Source of the DNA: SIG588 sp045597045
GTDB taxonomy: Bacteria; Bacillota; Clostridia; Oscillospirales; Acutalibacteraceae
Length of the DNA stretch: 26,137 bases
NCBI GenBank assembly: GCA_045597045.1
Contig: JAZODN010000029.1
Span: 1 to 26,137, forward strand
Direction of reading: 5' to 3'
Part shown: one piece after another, positions 7,948-15,357 of the stretch
Layout of the letters: the number at the start of each line of letters is the position of its first letter
Numbering within the stretch: the stretch's first letter is position 1
The notes under the pieces: generated by a model
What the model was told of the DNA's origin: nothing
What the model saw: the letters and a program-made list of their open reading frames with translations, nothing else
Databases searched by the model: none
Translations under genes and position numbers: made by a program

Positions 7948-8736
7948 TTATAGCCAACCGAGCCAGCCAAACCAACGGATCAAGTGATCCGCCCACGGGC
8001 GTACGTACGGCTCATCCGCACCAAGTCCCAAGCCGTGACGACCGTGTGGAAAAATATGCATTTCCAGAGGCACGTTATGGTTGCGCAGTGCCGTGGCATA
8101 GGTGTAACTGTTGATGACGTTCACCACGTTGTCGTCCGCCGTATGCCAGATGAAGGCAGGCGGCGTTTTATCGGTCACGTTTTTTGCAGGGTCAACCGCC
8201 TCTGCCGTAACGGAGGAAGCATCACCAAGCAAATTTTTGTAACTGCCTTCGTGTGCGATGCCGTCCCCTACGGGAGCACAAATCACGGGATAGCAGAGAA
8301 TTTGCGCATTCGGTACGCCGTCTTCACGGTCGATGGCATCGAGTACCTCGCGCGGCTCTTCCCCCGGATACGTCGCTACCATAGATGCCAAATGCCCACC
8401 GGCAGACGATCCCATAACGGCAATCTTATTCACGTCAAGACCGTATTCTGCTGCGTGGGCACGCACGAAACGCACCGCACGGCGGCCATCCAACATTGGC
8501 GACGGAAAGCGGTGCGGATACACGCGATATTCCACCACAAACGCCATCACACCGACCTCGTTAAACATCCGCGCAAACTGATCCCCTTCATGATCCGCCG
8601 CACGCCCACTGTAGCCGCCGCCGGGAAAGATCACCACAGCCGCATCGCTTTTCTTTTCGGCAGGTATAAACGGGATAATAGACGGGATTTCCTCGCAAAA
8701 GCCGGGAATGCTCTCCCACAACGGCAGCTTGCTCAT
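7948..8736 (-). CDS. Alpha/beta hydrolase, acetyl-esterase/lipase-like
   Basis: This 262-aa serine hydrolase is of the Aes/BD-FAE type (COG0657-like), often annotated as acetylxylan esterase or carbohydrate esterase. The oxyanion-hole strand is FPGGGY (37-42). The nucleophile elbow is GSSAGG with S111, the acid is D201 or D202 in HTADDNVV, and the base is H234 in PHGRHGLGL. There is no signal peptide. The C-terminus is unusually aromatic (RWFGWLGWL). The ATG at 8736 lies 13 bases after the potD stop and has an AGAGGTG site, so the gene reads as the last cistron of the pot operon rather than part of the fucosidase locus. Its substrate is unknown. Proximity to glycan genes would suggest sugar deacetylation; operon membership would suggest a link to amines. 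Confidence 0.87.
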   Translation of the reverse strand: MSKLPLWESIPGFCEEIPSIIPFIPAEKKSDAAVVIFPGGGYSGRAADHEGDQFARMFNEVGVMAFVVEYRVYPHRFPSPMLDGRRAVRFVRAHAAEYGLDVNKIAVMGSSAGGHLASMVATYPGEEPREVLDAIDREDGVPNAQILCYPVICAPVGDGIAHEGSYKNLLGDASSVTAEAVDPAKNVTDKTPPAFIWHTADDNVVNVINSYTYATALRNHNVPLEMHIFPHGRHGLGLGADEPYVRPWADHLIRWFGWLGWL

Positions 8737-8749
8737 AGCACGGCACCTC

Positions 8750-9814
8750 TTAATGGATTTTCAATTTGATCCAAAGTTCGTTCATTAGCTTATTGGTTTT
8801 GTCGGGCAAAGTTAAAAACACCTCGGTAGTCGACAAAAACGCAGCATCGGGATAATACATAGGATCCTCTGCCAGTTCGGGATCCAACAGTTCATGTGCT
8901 TCGGTGTGCGGCGTGGAATATCCGATGTATTCCGTGTTGGCCAGCGCCGCTTCGGTACTACACAGAAAATTGATATAGGCTTCTGCCTCATCCTTCATAT
9001 CCGACGTTTTCAGCACACACATGGCATCCACAAACATGTTGGTGCCCGGCGGTGCATAAAACGCGATGTCTGTGTTTCCTTCTTCGGGATCCATCATCAC
9101 GCTGCCGTCACCGGCATAATAAGGGGCAAGCCATCCTTCCTCATTGATCATTTTTTGGAAGATCTGGTCCATATAGTAGCCTTGCAGCAGATCCTTTTGT
9201 TTGATCAACTTGTCGTAAGCCGCACGAATTTCGGATTCCTTCGTGGTATTCAGCGAATACCCAAGATACGCTTCGGCAATCGCAAACGCATCACGCGGAT
9301 TGTCGAACATATAAATCTTGTCTTTATATTTCTTGTTCCAAAGGATGCCCCAGCCTTGTGCTTCCACCTCTTCGCGTGACACGTACTTTGTGTTGTAGAA
9401 GATACCCACCGTACCCCACATATACGGCACAGAATAGCGGTTTTCGGGGTCATACAGCATGCCGCGGAATTGCTCGTCAATGTATTTATAGTTCGGAATA
9501 TTATCAAAATTCAGTTCGGCCAGCAGTCCTTCGTCGATCATGCGACCAACCATATAGTCCGACGGAAAGATCACATCATAGTCTGCCGCGCCGGTGCTGA
9601 TTAAGGTGTGCATCGACTCGTTGGAATCAAAGGTTTTATAATTCACCTTAATGCCGGTAGCCTCTTCAAAAGCGCGATTGACGTCTAAGATCTCGTCATC
9701 AATGTATTCACCCCAGTTGAATACATTGAGCGTATTTTTGCTCTCTTTTGAACAGCCGCACAGCACAAACGGCATCAATAATGCCAAAACCAGAAAAATT
9801 GCCAGCTTTTTCAA
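8750..9814 (-). CDS. potD: Spermidine/putrescine-binding lipoprotein PotD
   Basis: This 354-aa extracytoplasmic solute-binding protein delivers polyamines to the PotABC importer. The N-terminus reads KKLAIFLVLALLMPFVLCGC, a lipoprotein signal with the lipidated cysteine at about residue 21. The mature domain begins with NVFNWGEYID, the typical PotD/PotF opening, and continues with DYDVIFPSDYMV and VPYMWGTVGIFYN. I chose TTG 9814 as start. It gives a perfect signal peptide, and an AAAGGA site overlapping the potC stop lies 12 bases upstream. The open frame runs on to 9919, but that extension reads a run of six cysteines inside potC and has no ATG. It is the fourth cistron of potABCD, 19 bases after potC. 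Confidence 0.94.
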   Translation of the reverse strand: MKKLAIFLVLALLMPFVLCGCSKESKNTLNVFNWGEYIDDEILDVNRAFEEATGIKVNYKTFDSNESMHTLISTGAADYDVIFPSDYMVGRMIDEGLLAELNFDNIPNYKYIDEQFRGMLYDPENRYSVPYMWGTVGIFYNTKYVSREEVEAQGWGILWNKKYKDKIYMFDNPRDAFAIAEAYLGYSLNTTKESEIRAAYDKLIKQKDLLQGYYMDQIFQKMINEEGWLAPYYAGDGSVMMDPEEGNTDIAFYAPPGTNMFVDAMCVLKTSDMKDEAEAYINFLCSTEAALANTEYIGYSTPHTEAHELLDPELAEDPMYYPDAAFLSTTEVFLTLPDKTNKLMNELWIKLKIH

Positions 9815-9833
9815 TCGTGTATGCCGTCCTTTC

Positions 9834-10640
9834 TTATCGCCGTGTACCCTTTGCTTTCTGTGCGCCGTCACGTATTTGCCCAAAATTGACCAACAGCAGC
9901 AACAACAGCACCGCACCAAACATCAAAGTAGACAGCGCGTTGATTTCGGGTGTAATCGGTTTTTTTGTCATGGAATAGATGGTAACAGAAAGGGTTTGTG
10001 CCGTAGCACCCGAGTTAAAATAGCTGATAACAAAATCATCAAGCGAAATGGTGAAAGCCATCAGCGCACCCGTCACAATACCGGACATAATTTCCGGCAG
10101 CACCACACGCACAAAAGCACTGACAGGCGAACACCCAAGATCCAGCGCGGCTTCATACATATGGCGATTCATCTGCCGCAGTTTCGGCATGACCTGCAAC
10201 ACCACATACGGAATACAAAAGGTGATGTGTGCAATCAACAAGGTCGTAAAACCGGGCTGCAGCAGGCCGGTCGCCCGATAAACAAACACAAACATCAGCA
10301 TCAGCGCCACACCGCTGACGATTTCGGGGCTAACCATCGGAATGTTGTTCACAAACAGAAATGTGCGTTTTAGGCGCTGATTCATGCCGTGAATGCCCAC
10401 TGCGGCGGCCGTGCCAATCACCGTTGCCACCAGTGCGGCCAATACCGCCACCGTCAAAGTGACTTTCAGCGATTCCAAAATCAGTTCATTTTGGAACAGG
10501 TCACGATACCAATCCAGTGTGAACCCGTCCCACCGGGCGCGGTTTTTGGAATCGTTAAACGAAAACACGACCAGCACGACGATCGGGATATACAAGAACA
10601 GAAAAATAATAGCGTTATACGCACGAGAGAGCCATTTCAT
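9834..10640 (-). CDS. potC: Polyamine ABC transporter permease PotC
   Basis: This 268-aa inner-membrane subunit has about six hydrophobic helices, starting AIIFLFLYIPIVVLVVFSF (10-28). The ABC-importer EAA coupling loop reads EAALDLGCSPVSAFVRVVLPEIMSGI and is followed by the PotC-typical SLDDFVI. It pairs with PotB to form the channel driven by PotA. The ATG at 10640 overlaps the potB stop by 4 bases (ATGA), implying translational coupling, and a GGAGGG site lies about 9 bases upstream within potB. Confidence 0.95.
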   Translation of the reverse strand: MKWLSRAYNAIIFLFLYIPIVVLVVFSFNDSKNRARWDGFTLDWYRDLFQNELILESLKVTLTVAVLAALVATVIGTAAAVGIHGMNQRLKRTFLFVNNIPMVSPEIVSGVALMLMFVFVYRATGLLQPGFTTLLIAHITFCIPYVVLQVMPKLRQMNRHMYEAALDLGCSPVSAFVRVVLPEIMSGIVTGALMAFTISLDDFVISYFNSGATAQTLSVTIYSMTKKPITPEINALSTLMFGAVLLLLLLVNFGQIRDGAQKAKGTRR

Positions 10641-11455
10641 ACCATGAGACCCTCCATTTCATCTTCCTGATTATCCACAAAGCGCATCGCAGTCATACAT
10701 ATGACCATCAGCACCATCAATAACAGCGATAGCATAGCGCCGACGTTGTAATTCTTGCTGCTGCCCATAAACAGAAGTTCAATCACATCGCCGATGAGCA
10801 TATCCTTACCGCCGCCGAGCAGTTTGGTAATCACAAAGGTGCTCACTGCCGGCACAAAGGTCATGGTAATGCCCGAAACGATACCGGGTTTCGACAATGG
10901 CAACACCACGCGGCGGAAAACATGTGCACCGCTGCAGCCAAGATCCTGCGCCGCTTCGATCAAGCGATCATCGATCTTGACCATCACCGAATACAACGGG
11001 ATAACCATATACGGCAAAAAGTTATACACCATGCCGAGAATCACCGCGCCATCGGTGTTGATCATGTGAATCGGCTGCAAACCGATAGCCGTCAACAACT
11101 GATTGATAATGCCTTTGTCCTCCAACAAGGACATCCAAGCGTATGTGCGCAGCAAAAAATTCATCCACATAGGCAACATGACCAGCATGACCATCACCGT
11201 CTGCGCACGTGCCGAGGTGCGCGAAATGCTGTATGCCAGCGGATAAGCCAGCACAAGACAAAGCACAGTAGACACCGCACCCATCCAAATGGATTTCCAA
11301 AAGGTAGGGATAAAATCCTTCACGGCAAGCAAGTTGGCCATGGTAAAGGCACCGCTTTCATCGGTGAATGCAAACCACAGCACCATAGCCAGCGGCACAA
11401 CCGTGAACAGCAGCATCCACAGCCCAAAGGGGGCGGCAGCGCTCTTTGTTTTCAT
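10637..11455 (-). CDS. potB: Polyamine ABC transporter permease PotB
   Basis: This 272-aa membrane subunit of the polyamine importer has about six hydrophobic segments, the first at about 10-28 (FGLWMLLFTVVPLAMVLWF). The EAA loop is EAAQDLGCSGAHVFRRVVLPLSKPGI. The ATG at 11455 shares one base with the potA stop codon (TGATG) and is preceded by a strong GGGGAGGT site within potA. The order A-B-C-D is the classical pot operon order. No truncation or missing motif is visible. Confidence 0.95.
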   Translation of the reverse strand: MKTKSAAAPFGLWMLLFTVVPLAMVLWFAFTDESGAFTMANLLAVKDFIPTFWKSIWMGAVSTVLCLVLAYPLAYSISRTSARAQTVMVMLVMLPMWMNFLLRTYAWMSLLEDKGIINQLLTAIGLQPIHMINTDGAVILGMVYNFLPYMVIPLYSVMVKIDDRLIEAAQDLGCSGAHVFRRVVLPLSKPGIVSGITMTFVPAVSTFVITKLLGGGKDMLIGDVIELLFMGSSKNYNVGAMLSLLLMVLMVICMTAMRFVDNQEDEMEGLMV

Positions 11456-12594
11456 CAGTCGACCTCCCCTGCCGTTTCTTCGGACAAGCCCACCGTCGGG
11501 TCTGCCAATTCCTCAAACTCCTCGGAATACGAGCTGTAGTCGCCGAACATGCCGGAATATTCGGATTTCTTCATAATATGAATATCTTCCGGGTTCAATA
11601 CAATGCCGATCACACTTTCGGGGGCGTAATAATCCGTGGTTTGAATAAGCCACTTAAAGCCCTTAAAGTCCACAATCGTTTCGAAATGCACACCCTTGAA
11701 GGTCACCTCGGTCACCGTACCGACCAAACTGCCCTTTTCGGGGGTCACGATATCAATATCCTCCGGACGGATAACCACATCGACCGGCTCCATCGGCGCA
11801 AAGCCACTATCCAGGCACTTAAACTTACGGCCGAAGAACTCCACCAAATAGTCTTCGTGCATCACACCGTCAAGAATGTTGCTCTCACCGATAAAATCGG
11901 CCACAAACGCATTCTGCGGCTCGTTATAGATATCCTGAGGCGAACCGATTTGCTGAATACGGCCTCCGTCCATAACCACCACGGTATCCGACATGGAAAG
12001 CGCTTCTTCCTGGTCGTGTGTCACGTAGACGAAAGTGATGCCGAGGCTCTTTTGAATGTTCTTGAGTTCCACCTGCATATCCTTGCGCAACTTCAGATCC
12101 AAAGCCGAAAGGGGCTCATCCAACAGCAATACGCCGGGATTATTTGCCAACGCACGTGCAATGGCCACACGCTGCTGTTGACCGCCGGACAAAGTGGAAA
12201 CCGCACGTTTTTCAAACCCTTTGAGGTTCACCAGTGCCAGCATGCGGTGCACGGTTTCGTCAATTTCCGCCTTCTTTTTCTTCTGCACGCGCATGCCAAA
12301 CGCCACGTTCTCATACACGTTCAAGTGCGGAAACAGTGCATACCGCTGAAAGATGGTATTGACCGCCCGTTTGTGCGGCGGAATATCGTTGATACGGCGT
12401 CCGTTAAAAAAGACATCGCCGCGATCGGGCGTGACAAATCCGCCGATGATGCGCAAGGTTGTGGTCTTTCCGCAGCCGGAAGGCCCAAGCAACGTTACGA
12501 ATTCACCGTTTTTGATGTTGAGGTTTAACCCCTCCAACACCGATTCGCCATCAAATGATACGGCAATGTCTTGCAGTTTGATAATGTCTTCCAT
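11455..12594 (-). CDS. potA: Polyamine ABC transporter ATPase PotA
   Basis: This 379-aa ATPase energises polyamine uptake. Walker A is GPSGCGKTT (37-45), the Q-loop is near IFQRYALFPH (81-90), the signature is LSGGQQQR (135-142), and Walker B is VLLLDE (155-160). The C-terminal ~120 residues look like the TOBE regulatory domain (VVIRPEDIDI). I chose ATG 12594, which lies 9 bases after a GGGGG site. An in-frame ATG at 12603 abuts that site, and an extension to 12636 has none. The gene follows a long leader (12595-12766) that can hide this ribosome-binding site by base pairing, so translation of the whole coupled operon may be controlled there. It is the first gene of potABCD plus a hydrolase. 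Confidence 0.95.
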   Translation of the reverse strand: MEDIIKLQDIAVSFDGESVLEGLNLNIKNGEFVTLLGPSGCGKTTTLRIIGGFVTPDRGDVFFNGRRINDIPPHKRAVNTIFQRYALFPHLNVYENVAFGMRVQKKKKAEIDETVHRMLALVNLKGFEKRAVSTLSGGQQQRVAIARALANNPGVLLLDEPLSALDLKLRKDMQVELKNIQKSLGITFVYVTHDQEEALSMSDTVVVMDGGRIQQIGSPQDIYNEPQNAFVADFIGESNILDGVMHEDYLVEFFGRKFKCLDSGFAPMEPVDVVIRPEDIDIVTPEKGSLVGTVTEVTFKGVHFETIVDFKGFKWLIQTTDYYAPESVIGIVLNPEDIHIMKKSEYSGMFGDYSSYSEEFEELADPTVGLSEETAGEVD

Positions 12595-12766
12595 AAGAAG
12601 CATCCCCCTTTGCGGTTTGGATCCTCCGATTTTCACGGAGAACGCGATACTTTGAACAACGCCCTCCGCAAAGGGTTTTTCACAGTCGTCTGCAAAGGCT
12701 TACCTTTGGCGACTGCGGCGCTGCCGGATACCGCTGATTGTTTTTGCTAGATGCTATTAAGCAGTT
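12595..12766 (-). promoter_or_regulatory. Structured 5' leader of potA with possible SD sequestration
   Basis: The predicted transcript has about 172 untranslated bases. Segment 12666-12675 is perfectly complementary (10 bp) to 12606-12615, which includes the start of the potA ribosome-binding site. Between them sits a 7-bp hairpin with one U-G pair (around 12625-12643). Upstream is another hairpin (12683-12688 with 12710-12715, and 12693-12698 with 12703-12708). The AAAGG-containing arm of that hairpin could instead pair with 12668-12674, releasing the ribosome-binding site. No U-run follows either stem, so control would be translational. I do not recognise a known riboswitch class. A 16-codon GTG frame lies inside but has no ribosome-binding site. 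Confidence 0.5.
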
Positions 12767-12773
12767 ATTATAT

Positions 12774-12802
12774 AATATAATGGAAAGCGCGAAAAATGTC
12801 AA
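12774..12802 (-). promoter_or_regulatory. Strong sigma-A promoter of pot operon
   Basis: On the minus strand a perfect TTGACA (12797-12802) and TATATT (12774-12779) are spaced by 17 bases, with a predicted start near 12766. The -35 box lies 17 bases past the gerA-side terminator hairpin. Confidence 0.75.
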
Positions 12803-12818
12803 TAGTTTTACAGCAAAA

Positions 12819-12850
12819 CAATCCCGAAGTCGCCACCGACCTCGGGATTG
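12819..12850 (-). terminator. Terminator downstream of GerA-family gene
   Basis: A 9-bp stem (12819-12827 with 12842-12850) continues, after one mismatch, into a 4-bp inner stem with a 4-base loop. On the minus strand TTTTG follows. It lies about 55 bases after the gerA-family stop. The stretch 12851-12904 is 3' untranslated sequence in which I see nothing else. Confidence 0.75.
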
Positions 12851-12904
12851 CCGTGTTTCCACTCTCACGCTGCCTTGCGCCGTCTTTGCCGCAAATGAAA
12901 GCCG

Positions 12905-14338
12905 CTATTTTCGCAATGCGTTGTTGCGGTGTAAGATACGGCGCACCAGCAAACGACGAAACGCCACTTTGTCGAACGGTAAAACGGGATACAGATATCC
13001 CGTCCCAAGCGCCGTTTGGGTGGTTGCCAACACGGCAAACACCAGCAACACACCGCCAACAAACCCCCACACGCCAAACAGTGCCGTCAGCGCCAAAAAC
13101 AGCATACGGGAAAGTTTGAACGCATAACCCAATTCAAAACTCGGTTGGGTGAAGGTGGCCACTGCCACCGCCGCCATATACAAAAGCACCTCCGACACGA
13201 ACAGACCTGCCGAAACGGCAAACTCACCCAATATCAACGCCCCCACCACACCAAAGGCGTTATTCAGTGCACTGGGCGTGTTCAGCGACGCCAAACGAAT
13301 GGCATCTATGACCACCTCGACCAATAACAACTGCACGATTACAGGTATGGTGTTCGGTTCTTTGATGCGAATAAATTCAAGCCACGGCGGTATCCAAGTG
13401 GGATTGGTGATCAGCAAAAACCAAATCGGCGTGACAAAGATGGTGAACCCAAACACCAAAATACGAACGAGGCGAAGATACGAGCCGACCAATGGTGGAA
13501 AATAATAATCATTGGTATCTTGCACAAAATCGAAAATACCCGAAGGTAAAATCATCACAACGGGCGTGCCGTCCACCAACACCAAGATGCGTCCTTCCGC
13601 TACGGCCGCTGCAGCGGCGTCAGGGCGTTCGGTATAACGCACTTTCGGAAAGGGATTATACCACTGCTGTTTACGAAACAGACATTCAACGAGGCTCTCC
13701 TGCCCCATGGTAAGGCTGGGAATGGTGATCTTTTCCAGTTTCTCTCGCAACGTCTTCACATGCTTGGCCGGTGCCACCCCGTCCAAATAACACATCACAA
13801 TGTCGGTTTTCGAGACACTGCCGATCTGCCGATACTCCATGGTCAAGCGCGCATCCCGAAGGTGACGGCGAATCAGCGCCGTGTTAAACACCAACGTTTC
13901 CACAAACCCGTCGTGCGAGCCGCGCAGCACACGATCAGACTCCGGTTCAGAAACGCTGCGCACGGGATAGGTGCGCAGATCCACCAAAATCACCCGGTCA
14001 TATCCGCTGAGCACCAGTGCCAGTTGCCCTGACAGCACCGCAGACACCACTTCGTCGGGATTGTCACACACCGCCACTTCGGTATACGGCACAAATTGCG
14101 CAGCAAACGCCTCGGCAGTGGTGGCCTTCTTCACCTTTTCGGGTTTCAAATTGCCGAAAAACTGAAGCATCTTCCCCATGGTTTCGTCTTTTATAAACCC
14201 GTCGATAAACGCTATTGCTGCCGGAGAATCCGCCACGGTTATATCGCGCAACACCACATCAAAGCTTGCCGATACGCGCAGCAGTTGTCGCAGCAGCTCC
14301 ACGTTTTCTTTCACATTATTCGAAAAAAAGAGAGGCAT
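12905..14338 (-). CDS. GerA-family spore germination protein (GerABKA)
   Basis: This 477-aa membrane protein has the GerA/SpoVAF architecture. The N-terminal cytoplasmic domain is about 1-280 and includes the family motif NPFPKVRYTERPDAAA. A block of hydrophobic segments from about residue 300 (LRLVRILVFGFTIFVTPIWFLLI) to about 455 follows, with a basic tail RRLLVRRILHRNNALRK. GerA proteins are the A subunits of inner-membrane germinant receptors; SpoVAF is a related component. No B (permease-like) or C (lipoprotein) subunit gene is adjacent, so whether this acts as a receptor or a SpoVAF-like partner is open. I chose ATG 14338, with an AAGGA site 11 bases upstream, over the open frame to 14413. 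It lies 58 bases after the DUF1980-fusion gene. No terminator is seen between them, so it may be cotranscribed. Confidence 0.9.
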   Translation of the reverse strand: MPLFFSNNVKENVELLRQLLRVSASFDVVLRDITVADSPAAIAFIDGFIKDETMGKMLQFFGNLKPEKVKKATTAEAFAAQFVPYTEVAVCDNPDEVVSAVLSGQLALVLSGYDRVILVDLRTYPVRSVSEPESDRVLRGSHDGFVETLVFNTALIRRHLRDARLTMEYRQIGSVSKTDIVMCYLDGVAPAKHVKTLREKLEKITIPSLTMGQESLVECLFRKQQWYNPFPKVRYTERPDAAAAAVAEGRILVLVDGTPVVMILPSGIFDFVQDTNDYYFPPLVGSYLRLVRILVFGFTIFVTPIWFLLITNPTWIPPWLEFIRIKEPNTIPVIVQLLLVEVVIDAIRLASLNTPSALNNAFGVVGALILGEFAVSAGLFVSEVLLYMAAVAVATFTQPSFELGYAFKLSRMLFLALTALFGVWGFVGGVLLVFAVLATTQTALGTGYLYPVLPFDKVAFRRLLVRRILHRNNALRK

Positions 14339-14396
14339 ACCGTTACCGTTCCTTTCATACAAGTCGGTAACAGTATGCCCCAAAAACAGGCAAATA

Positions 14397-15344
14397 TCAA
14401 AAGAAGGTAGCAACGGGCTCGCAAGGAGGCTCGGAACTTTCCACTTTGATCGCTTTTAAAACGGGCCCTTTCTTGCGATACGCCTTGTGATACTCAAGCG
14501 ACAGTCGCGCTGTCAACACCACCCAATCACGCTGTTTCAAGGTGTGTGCCCCCTTCCAGTCGCAGATCAGACCGCCGTAGGCAATATCGTCGACACAGCA
14601 TGTCATAATGTGCCGACCGATCACAAAGCTGTCATGCGGCATTTTCCCTTCCACTGCCACGATCCCCTTAAACTTCACGGTTTTTCCCACATAGGTATCC
14701 ATGTTTTCATTCAAGTCACGGTACCAAAGAGCATAATCAGTGTCGGCAATATCAATAATGGGCGCATTCACGTCAAACGGCAGCGGATCTTCGATATCGT
14801 CATACTCCACCTCGCCGCTTTCAAACTCATAGGCAATATCACTCCGTCGTGAAGTGGCACGCACGATTTTGTGAAACATCATTTTGTCCATATCGGCACG
14901 GTAGCGGTTAAAGGCCACCAGTTCGCAGTTGTTCAGTTTATCCACCACCAGGTTGCGCATATTGGCATTGTAGGTCAAAAAGGTGGTAGCGTCTGCAAAA
15001 CAAAGTTCCTGATAGATCACCCAGCCCTGCGGCAGTGCGGCATACAGATTTTCCAGCAGCCACATGCCGTTGTATTCCACCAACACACGTTTGGCGTTGC
15101 AGGCTTTGCGCCATGTATCCAGCGCTTGCGGTGTCAGTTCTTCCGCTTCATCCACCACCTGAACGGTTACGTTTTTGCCGCCGTTCGGCATGCGCGAAAG
15201 CTCATATTCCTCCACGCCTTCCTCGCACAAAAGCAACAGCGTAGGTTCTCCGTTGTTAAAGCGCTTATCCTCCAGCGTACCCTGGATAAAGCGCGTTTTT
15301 CCCGACTCTAAAAAGCCGGTAAATACATATACCGGTACTTCCAT
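14397..15344 (-). CDS. CobW-like P-loop protein fused to DUF1980/YcgQ-like domain
   Basis: This 315-aa protein has two parts. Residues 1-200 resemble a COG0523/CobW GTPase: VYVFTGFLESGKTRF contains a P-loop (10-17). However, the GCxCC metal motif and the ENEFGE segment of true CobW proteins are absent. Residues 200-300 (YVGKTVKFKGIV, then FVIGRHIMTCCVDDIAYGG with C249-C250, then RDWVVLTARL) resemble the C-terminal domain of the TIGR03943/YcgQ (DUF1980) family. Known YcgQ proteins are encoded with an ArsP/YcgR-type permease and CobW genes; here that domain is attached to a P-loop domain and no permease is visible. It starts at ATG 15344, 13 bases after the CobW gene, with an AAAGGGTG site. A role in metal handling together with the neighbour is inference. 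Confidence 0.72.
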   Translation of the reverse strand: MEVPVYVFTGFLESGKTRFIQGTLEDKRFNNGEPTLLLLCEEGVEEYELSRMPNGGKNVTVQVVDEAEELTPQALDTWRKACNAKRVLVEYNGMWLLENLYAALPQGWVIYQELCFADATTFLTYNANMRNLVVDKLNNCELVAFNRYRADMDKMMFHKIVRATSRRSDIAYEFESGEVEYDDIEDPLPFDVNAPIIDIADTDYALWYRDLNENMDTYVGKTVKFKGIVAVEGKMPHDSFVIGRHIMTCCVDDIAYGGLICDWKGAHTLKQRDWVVLTARLSLEYHKAYRKKGPVLKAIKVESSEPPCEPVATFF

Positions 15345-15357
15345 TGCGCTCACCCTT

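Noticed and set aside
9815..9919. N-terminal extension of PotD with six consecutive cysteines
   Set aside because: It overlaps potC, lacks an ATG, and precedes a textbook lipoprotein signal starting at TTG 9814.
11446..12528. Plus-strand open frame of 360 codons
   Set aside because: It is antisense to potA; its composition (His, Arg, Gln rich) is that of a mirror frame.
12616..12690. Possible 16-codon GTG leader peptide upstream of potA
   Set aside because: No Shine-Dalgarno sequence precedes it, and the residues show no arrest-peptide or polyamine-related pattern.
14339..14396. Sigma-G type promoter before the GerA-family gene (CATACTG -10 match)
   Set aside because: No acceptable -35 element at the expected 15-base spacing could be found.
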